The position numbers were made by a program, and so were the translations under genes. Shown one piece after another: positions 39,872-47,984 of a stretch of 64,000 nucleotides of DNA. The notes beneath the pieces are model-generated. The model was given only the letters and a program-made list of their open reading frames with translations, was not told where the DNA came from and did no database searches. Position 1 is the first letter of the stretch. Every line of letters starts with the position of its first letter. Origin of the DNA: Enterobacteriaceae bacterium (lineage in GTDB: Bacteria; Pseudomonadota; Gammaproteobacteria; Enterobacterales; Enterobacteriaceae); contig CABIZV010000004.1 of assembly GCA_902363335.1 (NCBI GenBank), positions 310,001 through 374,000 of the forward strand, read 5' to 3'.

Positions 39872-40339
39872 ATGACTATTTGGGAAATTAGCGAGAAGGC
39901 CGACTTCATCGCCGATCGTCACCGCCGCCATCAGGATCAATGGCGTGTGTACTGTAACTCACTGGTTCAAGGGATAACGCTGTCAAAAGCGCGGCTGCAT
40001 CACGGTATGAACTGTGCGCCGGAAAAAGAGCTGAGCTTCGTGCTGTTCGAACACTTTGTGGTGTCCGTATGCCTGTCTGACGGCTTTAACAGCCACACCG
40101 TTGAGTACCACGTGGAAACGCGCGATGGCCTGAATAAAGAGTGCATTGCACGCGCTGAGCTCAGCAACAGCGGCTTTATCGATGGCACCGTCAATATCCG
40201 CGACCGTGAGCAGGTGCTGGAACACTACCTGGAAAAAATTTCGCCGGTTTACAACACCTTGTATGCCGCGCTCGAAAGCGACAGCCCGGTTAATTTCGGC
40301 CAGCTGGCTCGCGCTCCTCAACGGGCAAATAATGCCTGA
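39872..40339 (+). CDS. hycA: HycA, negative regulator of formate hydrogenlyase
   Basis: HycA (155 aa) antagonises FhlA-dependent activation in E. coli. The protein aligns over its length (MTIWEISEKAD..., HRRHQDQW-VYCNSLVQGITLSKARLHH, NIRDREQVLEHYLEKI). ATG 39872 matches the E. coli start; the frame is open to 39833. No DNA-binding motif is evident, consistent with action through FhlA. It is the first gene of the hyc operon. Confidence 0.95.
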   Translation: MTIWEISEKADFIADRHRRHQDQWRVYCNSLVQGITLSKARLHHGMNCAPEKELSFVLFEHFVVSVCLSDGFNSHTVEYHVETRDGLNKECIARAELSNSGFIDGTVNIRDREQVLEHYLEKISPVYNTLYAALESDSPVNFGQLARAPQRANNA

Positions 40340-40358
40340 ATAATGGGTGTGTCGACGG

Positions 40359-40373
40359 GTGTCGAAATGACAC
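40359..40373. promoter_or_regulatory. FhlA-like site in the hycA-hycB gap
   Basis: GTGTCGAAATGACAC has perfect five-base arms (GTGTC/GACAC), and a related ATTTCGTCAAAAATGAC lies at 40386-40402. E. coli also has an FhlA site between hycA and hycB. Confidence 0.6.
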
Positions 40374-40422
40374 CTGCTCTGCATGATTTCGTCAAAAATG
40401 ACTATCACCTGAGGAAGACCTG

Positions 40423-41031
40423 GTGAATCGTTTTGTAATTGCTGACTCTACCGTCTGTATCGGTTGCCGCACCTGTGAAGCGGCGTGCGCGGAAACGCAT
40501 CGCCATCACGGCCTGCAATCAATGCCACGGCTAAAAGTCATGCTCAATGAAAAAGAATCCGCGCCGCAGATGTGTCACCACTGCGAAGACGCGCCGTGTG
40601 CCGGGGTTTGCCCGGTCAATGCAATCAACCGTGTTGATGGCGCCGTACAGCTTAATGAAAGCCTGTGCGTAAGCTGCAAACTGTGCGGCATCGCCTGCCC
40701 GTTTGGCGCGATTGAATTTTCCGGTAGCCGTCCGCTGGATATCCCGGCAAATGCCAACTCCCCGAAAGCGCTGCCGGCACCTCCGGCCCCGGCGCGCGTC
40801 AGTTCGCTGCTGGACTGGGTTCCGGGCGTGCGTGCTATCGCGGTGAAATGCGACCTTTGCTATTTCGACGAAGAAGGCCCGGCCTGTATCCGTACCTGCC
40901 CAACCAAAGCCCTGCACCTCGTGAATAACATGGACATCGCCCGCGTCAGCCGTCGTAAACGTGAGCTGACCTTCCATACCGACTTAGGCGATCTGTCGCT
41001 GTTTCAAGCGCAACAAGGAGAGTCGAAATGA
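40423..41031 (+). CDS. hycB: Formate hydrogenlyase electron-transfer subunit HycB
   Basis: HycB (202 aa) carries four [4Fe-4S] clusters and passes electrons from formate dehydrogenase H to hydrogenase 3. Four ferredoxin-type Cys groups are visible: CIGCRTCEAAC, CHHCEDAPCAGVCP, CVSCKLCGIACP and CDLCYFDEEGPACIRTCP. The start is GTG (40423), as in E. coli, with GAGGAAG upstream. It overlaps hycC by 4 bp. Confidence 0.96.
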   Translation: MNRFVIADSTVCIGCRTCEAACAETHRHHGLQSMPRLKVMLNEKESAPQMCHHCEDAPCAGVCPVNAINRVDGAVQLNESLCVSCKLCGIACPFGAIEFSGSRPLDIPANANSPKALPAPPAPARVSSLLDWVPGVRAIAVKCDLCYFDEEGPACIRTCPTKALHLVNNMDIARVSRRKRELTFHTDLGDLSLFQAQQGESK

Positions 41032-42854
41032 GCGTGATGACGTTAATCAATAGCGCAGTGGCCTGGTTTGCCTTTTCTGCGGTGCTCTCCTTTTTACTGT
41101 CGTTTAAAAAACCGCTGAGCGGTTTTGTCGCCGGTATCGGCGGCGCGGTGGGCAGCCTGTGCGCGACTCTCGCTGGCGTTTGGGTGTTAGTCCACGCTTT
41201 CCCGGTGATGGGAAAGCTGTCGCTGGTGCATTTGGGCGTATTGGTCACCCCGCTCAATGCGGTCTGGCTGATTGCGCTGGGGCTGTGCGGTCTGTTTGTC
41301 AGCCTGTACAACATCGACTGGCATCGTCACCCGAACGTCAAAAATAACGGCCTGTTGATGAATGTCCTGCTGGCCGCGGCGGTTTGCGCGATAGTTGCCA
41401 GCAGCTTTGGTTCGCTGGTGGTGATGGCTGAAATCATGGCGCTGTGCGGGGCGTTCCTGACCGGATGCGTATCGTCCGGCAAGCTGTGGTTTGCGCTGGG
41501 GCGTCTGGGCACCATTCTGCTGGCGATTGCCTGTCTGCTCATGTGGCAGCGCTACGGTACGCTGGATCTGACCCTGCTAAACGAGCGCGCGCAGGCGTTG
41601 CCAATGGGTTCTGATATCTGGGTGCTGTGCGTGTTGGGCTTTGGCTTGCTGGCAGGGATTATCCCGCTGCACGGCTGGGTGCCATCGGCGCACGCTAACG
41701 CCAGCGCACCGGCTGCCGCACTGTTCTCCACCGTGGTGATGAAAGTGGGGCTGCTGGGCATTCTCACCGTTTCGCTGCTGGGCGATGTGCAACCGTTGTG
41801 GTGGGGTATTGCGCTGCTGGTGCTGGGCATGATCACCGCCTTTGTCGGCGGCCTGTATGCGCTGATGGAGCATAATATTCAGCGTTTACTGGCTTACCAC
41901 ACGCTGGAAAACATCGGCATCATCCTGCTGGGCCTTGGCGTTGGCGTGACCGGTCTGGCGTTACAGCAGCCGGTGATGGTGGCGTTGGGTCTGGTCGGTG
42001 GGCTGTATCATCTGCTCAATCATAGCCTGTTTAAAACGACGCTGTTCCTCGGCGCGGGCGCGGTCTGGTTCCGTACCGGTCACCGCGATATCGAGAAGCT
42101 GGGCGGTATCGGTAAACGTATGCCGATGATTTCACTGGCGATGCTGGTGGGACTGATGGCGATGGCTGCACTGCCGCCATTAAACGGCTTTGCCGGTGAG
42201 TGGGTTATCTACCAGTCCTTCTTCAAACTGAGCACCAGCGGCGCGTTTATCGGTCGTCTGCTGGGGCCGCTGTTGGCGGTGGGCCTGGCCATTACCGGCG
42301 CGCTGGCGGTGATGTGTATGGCGAAAGTTTACGGCGTCACCTTCCTTGGTGCGCCGCGCACTAAAGAGGCGGAAAACGCCTGCTGCGCACCGCTGCTGAT
42401 GGCGGCAAGCACCGTGGCAATGGCGCTGCTGTGCATCATTGGCGGGGTGGCTGCACCGTGGCTGCTGCCGATGTTAAGCGCGGCCGTACCGCTGCCAATT
42501 GAAACCGCACACACCGTGGTCTCTCAGCCGATGATTACCCTGTTGCTGATTGCCTGTCCGTTGCTGCCGTTCATCATCCTCGCCTTGCTTAAAGGCAACC
42601 GCCTGCCAAGCCGTTCTCGCGGCGCGGCGTGGGTGTGTGGTTACGACCATGAACAGTCGATGGTCATTACCGCGCACGGTTTTGCCATGCCGGTGAAACA
42701 GGCCTTTGCGCCAGTGCTGAAATTGCGTCAGTGGCTTAACCCGGTGTCGTGGGTTCCGGGCTGGCAGAACGCGGCGGCGGCACCGCTGCTCGCCCGTCTG
42801 GCGCTGGTTGAACTGGCGGTGCTGGTCGTGATTGTCATCTCTCAAGGAGCCTGA
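41028..42854 (+). CDS. hycC: Formate hydrogenlyase membrane subunit HycC
   Basis: HycC (608 aa) is the large antiporter-like (NuoL/MrpA-type) integral membrane subunit with about 14-16 helices; it anchors the complex and may translocate ions. GWVPSAHANASAPAAALFS, the conserved antiporter-helix segment, and LNHSLFKTTLFLGAGAVW, with its lysine, are visible. It overlaps hycB and is followed 2 bp later by hycD. Confidence 0.96.
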   Translation: MSVMTLINSAVAWFAFSAVLSFLLSFKKPLSGFVAGIGGAVGSLCATLAGVWVLVHAFPVMGKLSLVHLGVLVTPLNAVWLIALGLCGLFVSLYNIDWHRHPNVKNNGLLMNVLLAAAVCAIVASSFGSLVVMAEIMALCGAFLTGCVSSGKLWFALGRLGTILLAIACLLMWQRYGTLDLTLLNERAQALPMGSDIWVLCVLGFGLLAGIIPLHGWVPSAHANASAPAAALFSTVVMKVGLLGILTVSLLGDVQPLWWGIALLVLGMITAFVGGLYALMEHNIQRLLAYHTLENIGIILLGLGVGVTGLALQQPVMVALGLVGGLYHLLNHSLFKTTLFLGAGAVWFRTGHRDIEKLGGIGKRMPMISLAMLVGLMAMAALPPLNGFAGEWVIYQSFFKLSTSGAFIGRLLGPLLAVGLAITGALAVMCMAKVYGVTFLGAPRTKEAENACCAPLLMAASTVAMALLCIIGGVAAPWLLPMLSAAVPLPIETAHTVVSQPMITLLLIACPLLPFIILALLKGNRLPSRSRGAAWVCGYDHEQSMVITAHGFAMPVKQAFAPVLKLRQWLNPVSWVPGWQNAAAAPLLARLALVELAVLVVIVISQGA

Positions 42855-42856
42855 AC

Positions 42857-43780
42857 ATGACGGTCTTATTTGCTTTATTGCAGGCGCTGGTGCTGTTTGC
42901 CGTCGCGCCGCTGCTCTCCGGGATTACCCGCGTGCTGCGCGCACGGTTACATAACCGTCGCGGGCCGGGCGTGATGCAGGAGTATCGCGACATCATCAAA
43001 CTGCTGGGCCGTCAGAGTATTGGCCCGGACGCTTCCGGCTGGGTGTTCCGCCTGACGCCGTTTGTGATGGTGGGCGTGATGCTGACCATTGCGACAGCGC
43101 TGCCGGTGGTGACCGTCGGGTCGCCAATGCCGGGTCTGGGGGATCTGATTACCCTTATCTACCTGTTTGCGGTGGCGCGTTTCTTCTTTGCCATCGCCGG
43201 TCTGGATACCGGGAGTCCGTTCACCGCCATCGGCGCAAGCCGTGAAGCGATGCTCGGCGTGCTGGTTGAGCCGATTCTGCTGCTCGGCCTGTGGGTGGCG
43301 GCACTGGTTGCTGGTTCAACCCATATCAGCCATATCACCGACACAATTTACCACTGGCCGGTCAGCCGCAGCATTCCGCTGGCGCTGGCATTCTGCGCCT
43401 GTGCTTTCGCTACCTTTATCGAAATGGGCAAACTGCCGTTCGACTTAGCGGAAGCGGAGCAGGAGCTACAGGAAGGCCCGCTGTCTGAGTACAGCGGCAG
43501 CGGCTTTGGCGTGCTGAAGTGGGGCATCAGCCTGAAACAACTGGTGGTGCTGCAGATGTTCGTGGGTGTGTTTATCCCGTGGGGACAGATGACCAGCTTT
43601 AGCGTCAGCGGCCTGATTATTGCGGTAGTTGCCGCCATCGTCAAACTGGTGGTGGGCGTGCTGATTATCGCCCTGTTCGAAAACAGCATGGCGCGTCTGC
43701 GTCTGGATATTACGGGTCGCGTGACCTGGGCCGGGTTCGGTTTAGCCTTTTTAGCCTTCGTCTCCTTGCTGGTGGCGTGA
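42857..43780 (+). CDS. hycD: Formate hydrogenlyase membrane subunit HycD
   Basis: HycD (307 aa) is the NuoH-like membrane subunit that links the peripheral arm to the membrane arm. The family segments RRGPGVMQEYRDIIKLLGR and EMGKLPFDLAEAEQELQEG, the NuoH quinone-site-like loop, are present. About eight membrane helices. Confidence 0.96.
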   Translation: MTVLFALLQALVLFAVAPLLSGITRVLRARLHNRRGPGVMQEYRDIIKLLGRQSIGPDASGWVFRLTPFVMVGVMLTIATALPVVTVGSPMPGLGDLITLIYLFAVARFFFAIAGLDTGSPFTAIGASREAMLGVLVEPILLLGLWVAALVAGSTHISHITDTIYHWPVSRSIPLALAFCACAFATFIEMGKLPFDLAEAEQELQEGPLSEYSGSGFGVLKWGISLKQLVVLQMFVGVFIPWGQMTSFSVSGLIIAVVAAIVKLVVGVLIIALFENSMARLRLDITGRVTWAGFGLAFLAFVSLLVA

Positions 43781-43795
43781 TAAGAGAGTTTGAGC

Positions 43796-45505
43796 ATGTC
43801 TGAAGAAAAAGTGGGTCAACATTACCTCGCTGCGCTGCACCAGGCCTTTCCGGGCGTGGTGCTGGACGAAGCCTGGCAGACCAAAGACCAGTTAACGGTG
43901 ACCGTAAAGGTCAACTATCTGCCGGAAGTGGTCGAGTTTCTTTACTACAAGCAGGGCGGCTGGCTGTCGGTGCTGTTCGGCAACGATGAACGTAAGCTGA
44001 ACGGTCACTACGCGGTCTACTACGTGCTGTCGATGGAGTCCGGCACCAAGTGCTGGATCACCGTGCGCGTGGAAGTGGATCCTAACACCCTCGAATATCC
44101 GTCCGTCACGCCGCGTGTGCCTGCTGCCGTGTGGGGCGAGCGTGAAGTGCGCGACATGTACGGCCTGATCCCGGTGGGGTTGCCGGACGAACGTCGTCTG
44201 GTGCTGCCAGACGATTGGCCGGACGAGCTGTATCCGCTGCGTAAAGACAGCATGGACTACCGTCAGCGCCCGGCACCGACCACCGATGCGGAAACCTACG
44301 AGTTCATCAACGAACTTGGGACGAAGAAAAACAACGTGGTGCCGATTGGCCCACTGCACGTCACCTCCGATGAGCCGGGCCACTTCCGCCTGTTCGTTGA
44401 CGGCGAGAACATTATCGACGCCGACTACCGTCTGTTCTATGTCCACCGCGGCATGGAAAAACTGGCGGAAACCCGCATGGGTTACAACGAAGTGACGTTC
44501 TTGTCCGACCGCGTGTGCGGCATCTGCGGCTTTGCCCACAGCACCGCGTACACCACCTCCGTCGAGAACGCGATGGGCATCGTGGTGCCGGAACGCGCGC
44601 AGATGATTCGTGCCATTCTGCTGGAAGTTGAGCGTCTGCACTCGCACCTGCTGAACCTCGGCCTCGCCTGTCACTTCACCGGTTTCGACTCCGGGTTTAT
44701 GCAGTTCTTCCGCGTGCGTGAAGCCTCCATGAAAATGGCGGAAATCCTCACCGGCGCGCGTAAAACCTACGGCCTGAACCTGATTGGCGGCATCCGTCGT
44801 GACTTCCTGAAAGACGACATGATCCAGACTCGTCAGCTGGCGCAGCAGATGCGTCGCGACGTGCAGGATCTGGTGGATATTCTGCTGAGCACGCCGAATA
44901 TGGAGCAGCGCACCGTCGGTATCGGTCGTCTGGATCCGCAAATCGCCCGTGATTTCAGTAACGTTGGCCCGATGGTTCGCGCCAGCGGTCACGCTCGCGA
45001 CACCCGCGCCGATCACCCGTTTGTCGGTTACGGTCTGCTGCCGATGGAAGTGCACAGCGAGCAGGGCTGTGACGTTATCTCGCGTCTGAAAGTGCGTATC
45101 AACGAAGTGTTCACCGCACTGAACATGATTGATTACGGCCTCGATAACCTGCCGGGCGGCCCGCTTGCGGTAGAAGGTTTCACCTACATTCCTAACCGCT
45201 TTGCGCTCGGCTTCTCTGAAGCGCCACGCGGTGACGATATCCACTGGAGCATGACCGGCGACAACCAGAAGCTGTACCGCTGGCGCTGCCGTGCGGCGAC
45301 CTACGCCAACTGGCCGACGCTGCGCTACATGCTGCGCGGCAACACCGTGTCCGATGCGCCGCTGATTATCGGTAGCCTCGATCCTTGCTACTCCTGTACC
45401 GACCGCATGACCGTGGTCGATGTGCGTAAGAAGAAAAGCAAGGTTGTGCCGTACAAAGAGCTTGAGCGCTACAGCATCGAGCGTAAGAACTCGCCGCTGA
45501 AATAA
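43796..45505 (+). CDS. hycE: Hydrogenase 3 large subunit HycE
   Basis: HycE (569 aa, identical in length to E. coli) is the NiFe catalytic subunit, a natural NuoC-NuoD-like fusion. The two nickel-ligand motifs are intact: DRVCGICGFAHS and DPCYSCTDR near the C-terminus. The tail after MTVVDVR is the C-terminal extension that HycI removes once nickel is inserted. I chose ATG 43796 (MSEEKVGQ); a TTG two codons earlier is in frame. Sequence agreement with E. coli is very high. Unusually, it is followed by a 145-bp inverted-repeat element before hycF. Confidence 0.98.
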   Translation: MSEEKVGQHYLAALHQAFPGVVLDEAWQTKDQLTVTVKVNYLPEVVEFLYYKQGGWLSVLFGNDERKLNGHYAVYYVLSMESGTKCWITVRVEVDPNTLEYPSVTPRVPAAVWGEREVRDMYGLIPVGLPDERRLVLPDDWPDELYPLRKDSMDYRQRPAPTTDAETYEFINELGTKKNNVVPIGPLHVTSDEPGHFRLFVDGENIIDADYRLFYVHRGMEKLAETRMGYNEVTFLSDRVCGICGFAHSTAYTTSVENAMGIVVPERAQMIRAILLEVERLHSHLLNLGLACHFTGFDSGFMQFFRVREASMKMAEILTGARKTYGLNLIGGIRRDFLKDDMIQTRQLAQQMRRDVQDLVDILLSTPNMEQRTVGIGRLDPQIARDFSNVGPMVRASGHARDTRADHPFVGYGLLPMEVHSEQGCDVISRLKVRINEVFTALNMIDYGLDNLPGGPLAVEGFTYIPNRFALGFSEAPRGDDIHWSMTGDNQKLYRWRCRAATYANWPTLRYMLRGNTVSDAPLIIGSLDPCYSCTDRMTVVDVRKKKSKVVPYKELERYSIERKNSPLK

Positions 45506-45513
45506 TTGGGGTA

Positions 45514-45658
45514 TTGCGTGGGGCGCGCCCCTCACCCCGACCCTCTCCCCAAAGGGGCGAGGGGGAAGGGCAGACAGAGTGCGTACTTACTGACGACGCC
45601 GTTCTGTCCCCTCTCCCTTAGGGAGAGGGCTAGGGTGAGGGTAAAAACCCCCACGCAA
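45514..45658. repeat. 145-bp inverted-repeat element between hycE and hycF
   Basis: Ends TTGCGTGGGG (45514-45523) and CCCCACGCAA (45649-45658) are perfect inverted repeats. Inside, CCCTCACCCCGACCCTCTCC and GGAGAGGGCTAGGGTGAGGG are a second near-perfect inverted pair, each next to its own small hairpin. The whole could fold into a long cruciform or mRNA stem. In E. coli hycE and hycF are almost contiguous. The element carries no protein gene and looks like a non-autonomous MITE/REP-type repeat. Confidence 0.85.
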
Positions 45659-45671
45659 TCCGGGAGACACT

Positions 45672-46214
45672 ATGTTTACCTTTATTAAAAAAGTCATTAA
45701 AACCGGCGTGACGACCTCGTCTTATCCGCTGGAACCCATGCCGGTGGATAAAAACTTCCGCGGCAAACCGGAACACAACCCGCAGCAGTGCATCGGCTGC
45801 GCGGCATGCGTTAACGCCTGCCCGTCGAACGCGCTGACGGTTGAAACCGACCGCGTCAGCAATCAGCTGGCGTGGCAGTTCAATCTGGGTCGCTGCATCT
45901 TCTGCGGTCGCTGCGAAGAAGTGTGCCCAACGGCGGCGATTAAGCTGTCGCAGGAGTACGAGCTGGCGGTATGGAAGAAAGAAGATTTCTTGCAGCAGTC
46001 ACGCTTTGATATCTGCAACTGTCGCGAATGCCAGCGTCCGTTTGCGGTGCAAAAAGAGATTGATTACGCCATCGCGTTGCTAAAACACAACGGCGATAGC
46101 CGCGCGGAAAATCACCGCGAAAGCTTTGAGACCTGCCCGGAATGCAAGCGTCAGAAATGTTTGGTGCCTTCCGACCGTATTGACCTGACTCGCCACATGA
46201 AAGGGGCTATTTGA
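45672..46214 (+). CDS. hycF: Formate hydrogenlyase subunit HycF
   Basis: HycF (180 aa) is a NuoI-like ferredoxin with two [4Fe-4S] motifs (CIGCAACVNACP and CIFCGRCEEVCP) and extra CxxC pairs near the C-terminus (CNCREC, CPECKRQKC). It lies between HycG and the electron input. It follows the inverted-repeat element; GGGAGAC upstream of the ATG is its ribosome site. It overlaps hycG by 1 bp. Confidence 0.97.
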   Translation: MFTFIKKVIKTGVTTSSYPLEPMPVDKNFRGKPEHNPQQCIGCAACVNACPSNALTVETDRVSNQLAWQFNLGRCIFCGRCEEVCPTAAIKLSQEYELAVWKKEDFLQQSRFDICNCRECQRPFAVQKEIDYAIALLKHNGDSRAENHRESFETCPECKRQKCLVPSDRIDLTRHMKGAI

Positions 46215-46981
46215 TGAGCAACTTAATCGGGCCACGCGATGACAACGGCATGCCGGTGCCGATGACGGTAGAAGAATCTATCGCCAGCATGAAAGCGTCG
46301 CTGTTAAAAAATATCAAACGTTCTGCCTACGTTTACCGCGTTGACTGCGGCGGCTGTAACGGCTGCGAAATTGAAATTTTTGCTACCCTGTCGCCGCTGT
46401 TTGACGCTGAACGCTTCGGTATCAAAGTGGTGCCGTCGCCGCGTCATGCGGATATCTTGCTGTTCACCGGTGCGGTCACTCGCGCCATGCGCTCTCCGGC
46501 TCTGCGCGCCTGGCAGTCGGCGCCCGACCCGAAAATCTGTATCTCTTACGGCGCCTGCGGCAACAGCGGTGGTATCTTCCACGACCTGTACTGCGTATGG
46601 GGCGGCACCGACAAAATCGTGCCGGTAGACGTTTATATTCCGGGGTGCCCACCGACGCCTGCGGCAACGCTGTACGGTTTTGCCATGGCGCTGGGGCTGC
46701 TGGAGCAGAAAATCCACGCGCGTGCGCCGGGTGAACTGGATACCCAGCCTGCTGAAATTCTGCATCCTGATATGGTACAGCCGCTGCGCGTCAAGATTGA
46801 CCGTGAAGCGCGCCGTCTGGCGGGCTACCGCTATGGTCGTCAGATTGCCGATGACTATATGGTGCATCTGAACCAGGGCGAAACTCAGGTTCAGCAATGG
46901 CTGGCAACCGAAAACGATCCGCGTCTGACGGAGATCGTCACGCATTTGAGTCACGTAGTAGAAGAGGCACGTATTCGATGA
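46214..46981 (+). CDS. hycG: Hydrogenase 3 small subunit HycG
   Basis: HycG (255 aa) is the NuoB-like small subunit with the proximal [4Fe-4S] cluster: CGGCNGCEIE, then SYGACGNSGG and IPGCPPTP supply the cysteines. Nearly identical to E. coli. I chose ATG 46214, overlapping the hycF stop by one base; a TTG one codon earlier is in frame. Overlaps hycH by 4 bp. Confidence 0.97.
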   Translation: MSNLIGPRDDNGMPVPMTVEESIASMKASLLKNIKRSAYVYRVDCGGCNGCEIEIFATLSPLFDAERFGIKVVPSPRHADILLFTGAVTRAMRSPALRAWQSAPDPKICISYGACGNSGGIFHDLYCVWGGTDKIVPVDVYIPGCPPTPAATLYGFAMALGLLEQKIHARAPGELDTQPAEILHPDMVQPLRVKIDREARRLAGYRYGRQIADDYMVHLNQGETQVQQWLATENDPRLTEIVTHLSHVVEEARIR

Positions 46982-47388
46982 GCGAACAGGTGGTGTTCAG
47001 TCAACTGAGCCGTAAATTTATTGATGAGAACGATGCGACGCCATCGGAGGCGCAGCAGGTTGTCTATTACAGCCTGGCGATTGGTCACCACCTCGGGGTT
47101 ATCGACTGTCTCGAAGCCGCGCTGACCTGCCCGTGGGACGAGTATCTCGCGTGGATTGCGACGCTTGAGGCGGGCAGTACGGCGCGGCGTAAAATGGAAG
47201 GCGTGCCGAAGTACGGCGAGATTGTTATCGACAGCAATCACGTGTCGATGCTGGCGAACGCCTTTGATAAAGCGCGCGCCTCACAAACGCCGCAGCAAAA
47301 AGAGTGGAGCCAGGCGATGCTCAATATGCTGCATGCTATCCATCAGGAGAGCGCCATCTATCTGATGGTGCGCCGCCTGCGTGACTGA
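46978..47388 (+). CDS. hycH: Formate hydrogenlyase maturation protein HycH
   Basis: HycH (136 aa) is needed for maturation of HycE in E. coli and is not part of the final complex. The protein aligns end to end with the E. coli form (FSQLSRKFIDENDATPSEAQ..., C-terminal IYLMVRRLRD). ATG 46978 was chosen from the ATGA overlap with hycG; the frame is open to 46897. Followed by hycI after 23 bp. Confidence 0.96.
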   Translation: MSEQVVFSQLSRKFIDENDATPSEAQQVVYYSLAIGHHLGVIDCLEAALTCPWDEYLAWIATLEAGSTARRKMEGVPKYGEIVIDSNHVSMLANAFDKARASQTPQQKEWSQAMLNMLHAIHQESAIYLMVRRLRD

Positions 47389-47411
47389 TTTTTAAAGATT
47401 GAGGAATGAAC

Positions 47412-47885
47412 ATGACTGACGTTTTACTCTGTGTCGGCAATAGCATGATGGGCGACGACGGCGCGGGCCCGTTACTGGCAGAAATGTGCGCGGCCCAGCC
47501 GAAAGGGGCGTGGGTTGTGATTGACGGCGGCAGCGCGCCGGAAAACGATATTGTGGCGATCCGCGAGCTGAACCCGGCGCGGCTGCTGATTGTTGATGCC
47601 ACCGATATGGGGCTAAACCCGGGCGAGATTCGCATTATCGACCCGGACGATATTGCCGAGATGTTTATGATGACCACCCACAATATGCCGCTGAACTACC
47701 TGGTCGATCAGCTGAAAGATGATGTGGGTGAGGTGATTTTCCTCGGCATCCAGCCGGATATCATCGGTTTTTATTACCCGATGACCCAGGCGATTAAAGA
47801 GGCTGTTGAGGTGGTTTATCAGCGGCTTGAGGATTGGCAGGGGAACGGCGGGTTTGCGCAGTTGGAAGCCGAGGACGAAGAGTAG
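47412..47885 (+). CDS. hycI: Hydrogenase 3 maturation endopeptidase HycI
   Basis: HycI (157 aa) is the nickel-dependent protease that clips the HycE C-terminal extension. Nickel-sensing residues are in place: Asp16 in MMGDDGAG, an aspartate in VDATDMG and a histidine in TTHNMPLN. I chose ATG 47412, spaced 7 bp from GAGG; ATG 47406 is alternative. It is the last gene of the hyc operon, followed by a REP pair. Confidence 0.97.
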   Translation: MTDVLLCVGNSMMGDDGAGPLLAEMCAAQPKGAWVVIDGGSAPENDIVAIRELNPARLLIVDATDMGLNPGEIRIIDPDDIAEMFMMTTHNMPLNYLVDQLKDDVGEVIFLGIQPDIIGFYYPMTQAIKEAVEVVYQRLEDWQGNGGFAQLEAEDEE

Positions 47886-47896
47886 CCGTTTGTGAT

Positions 47897-47977
47897 GCCG
47901 GATGGCGCTAACGCTTATCCGGCCTACATACGGCTCGCTTCTTGTAGGCCGGATAAGGCAACGCCGCCATCCGGCGC
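47897..47977. repeat. REP/BIME pair between hycI and ascB
   Basis: GCCGGATGGCGCTAACGC... (47897-47929) and the inverted TGTAGGCCGGATAAGGCAAC... (47943-47977) are two E. coli-type REP units between convergent genes. They may terminate or stabilise both transcripts. Confidence 0.9.
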
Positions 47978-47984
47978 CTTATGT

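Noticed and set aside
43892..45535. 547-codon minus-strand open frame opposite hycE
   Set aside because: It is a mirror of the highly conserved hycE coding sequence, His/Val-rich with no recognisable domain or ribosome site.
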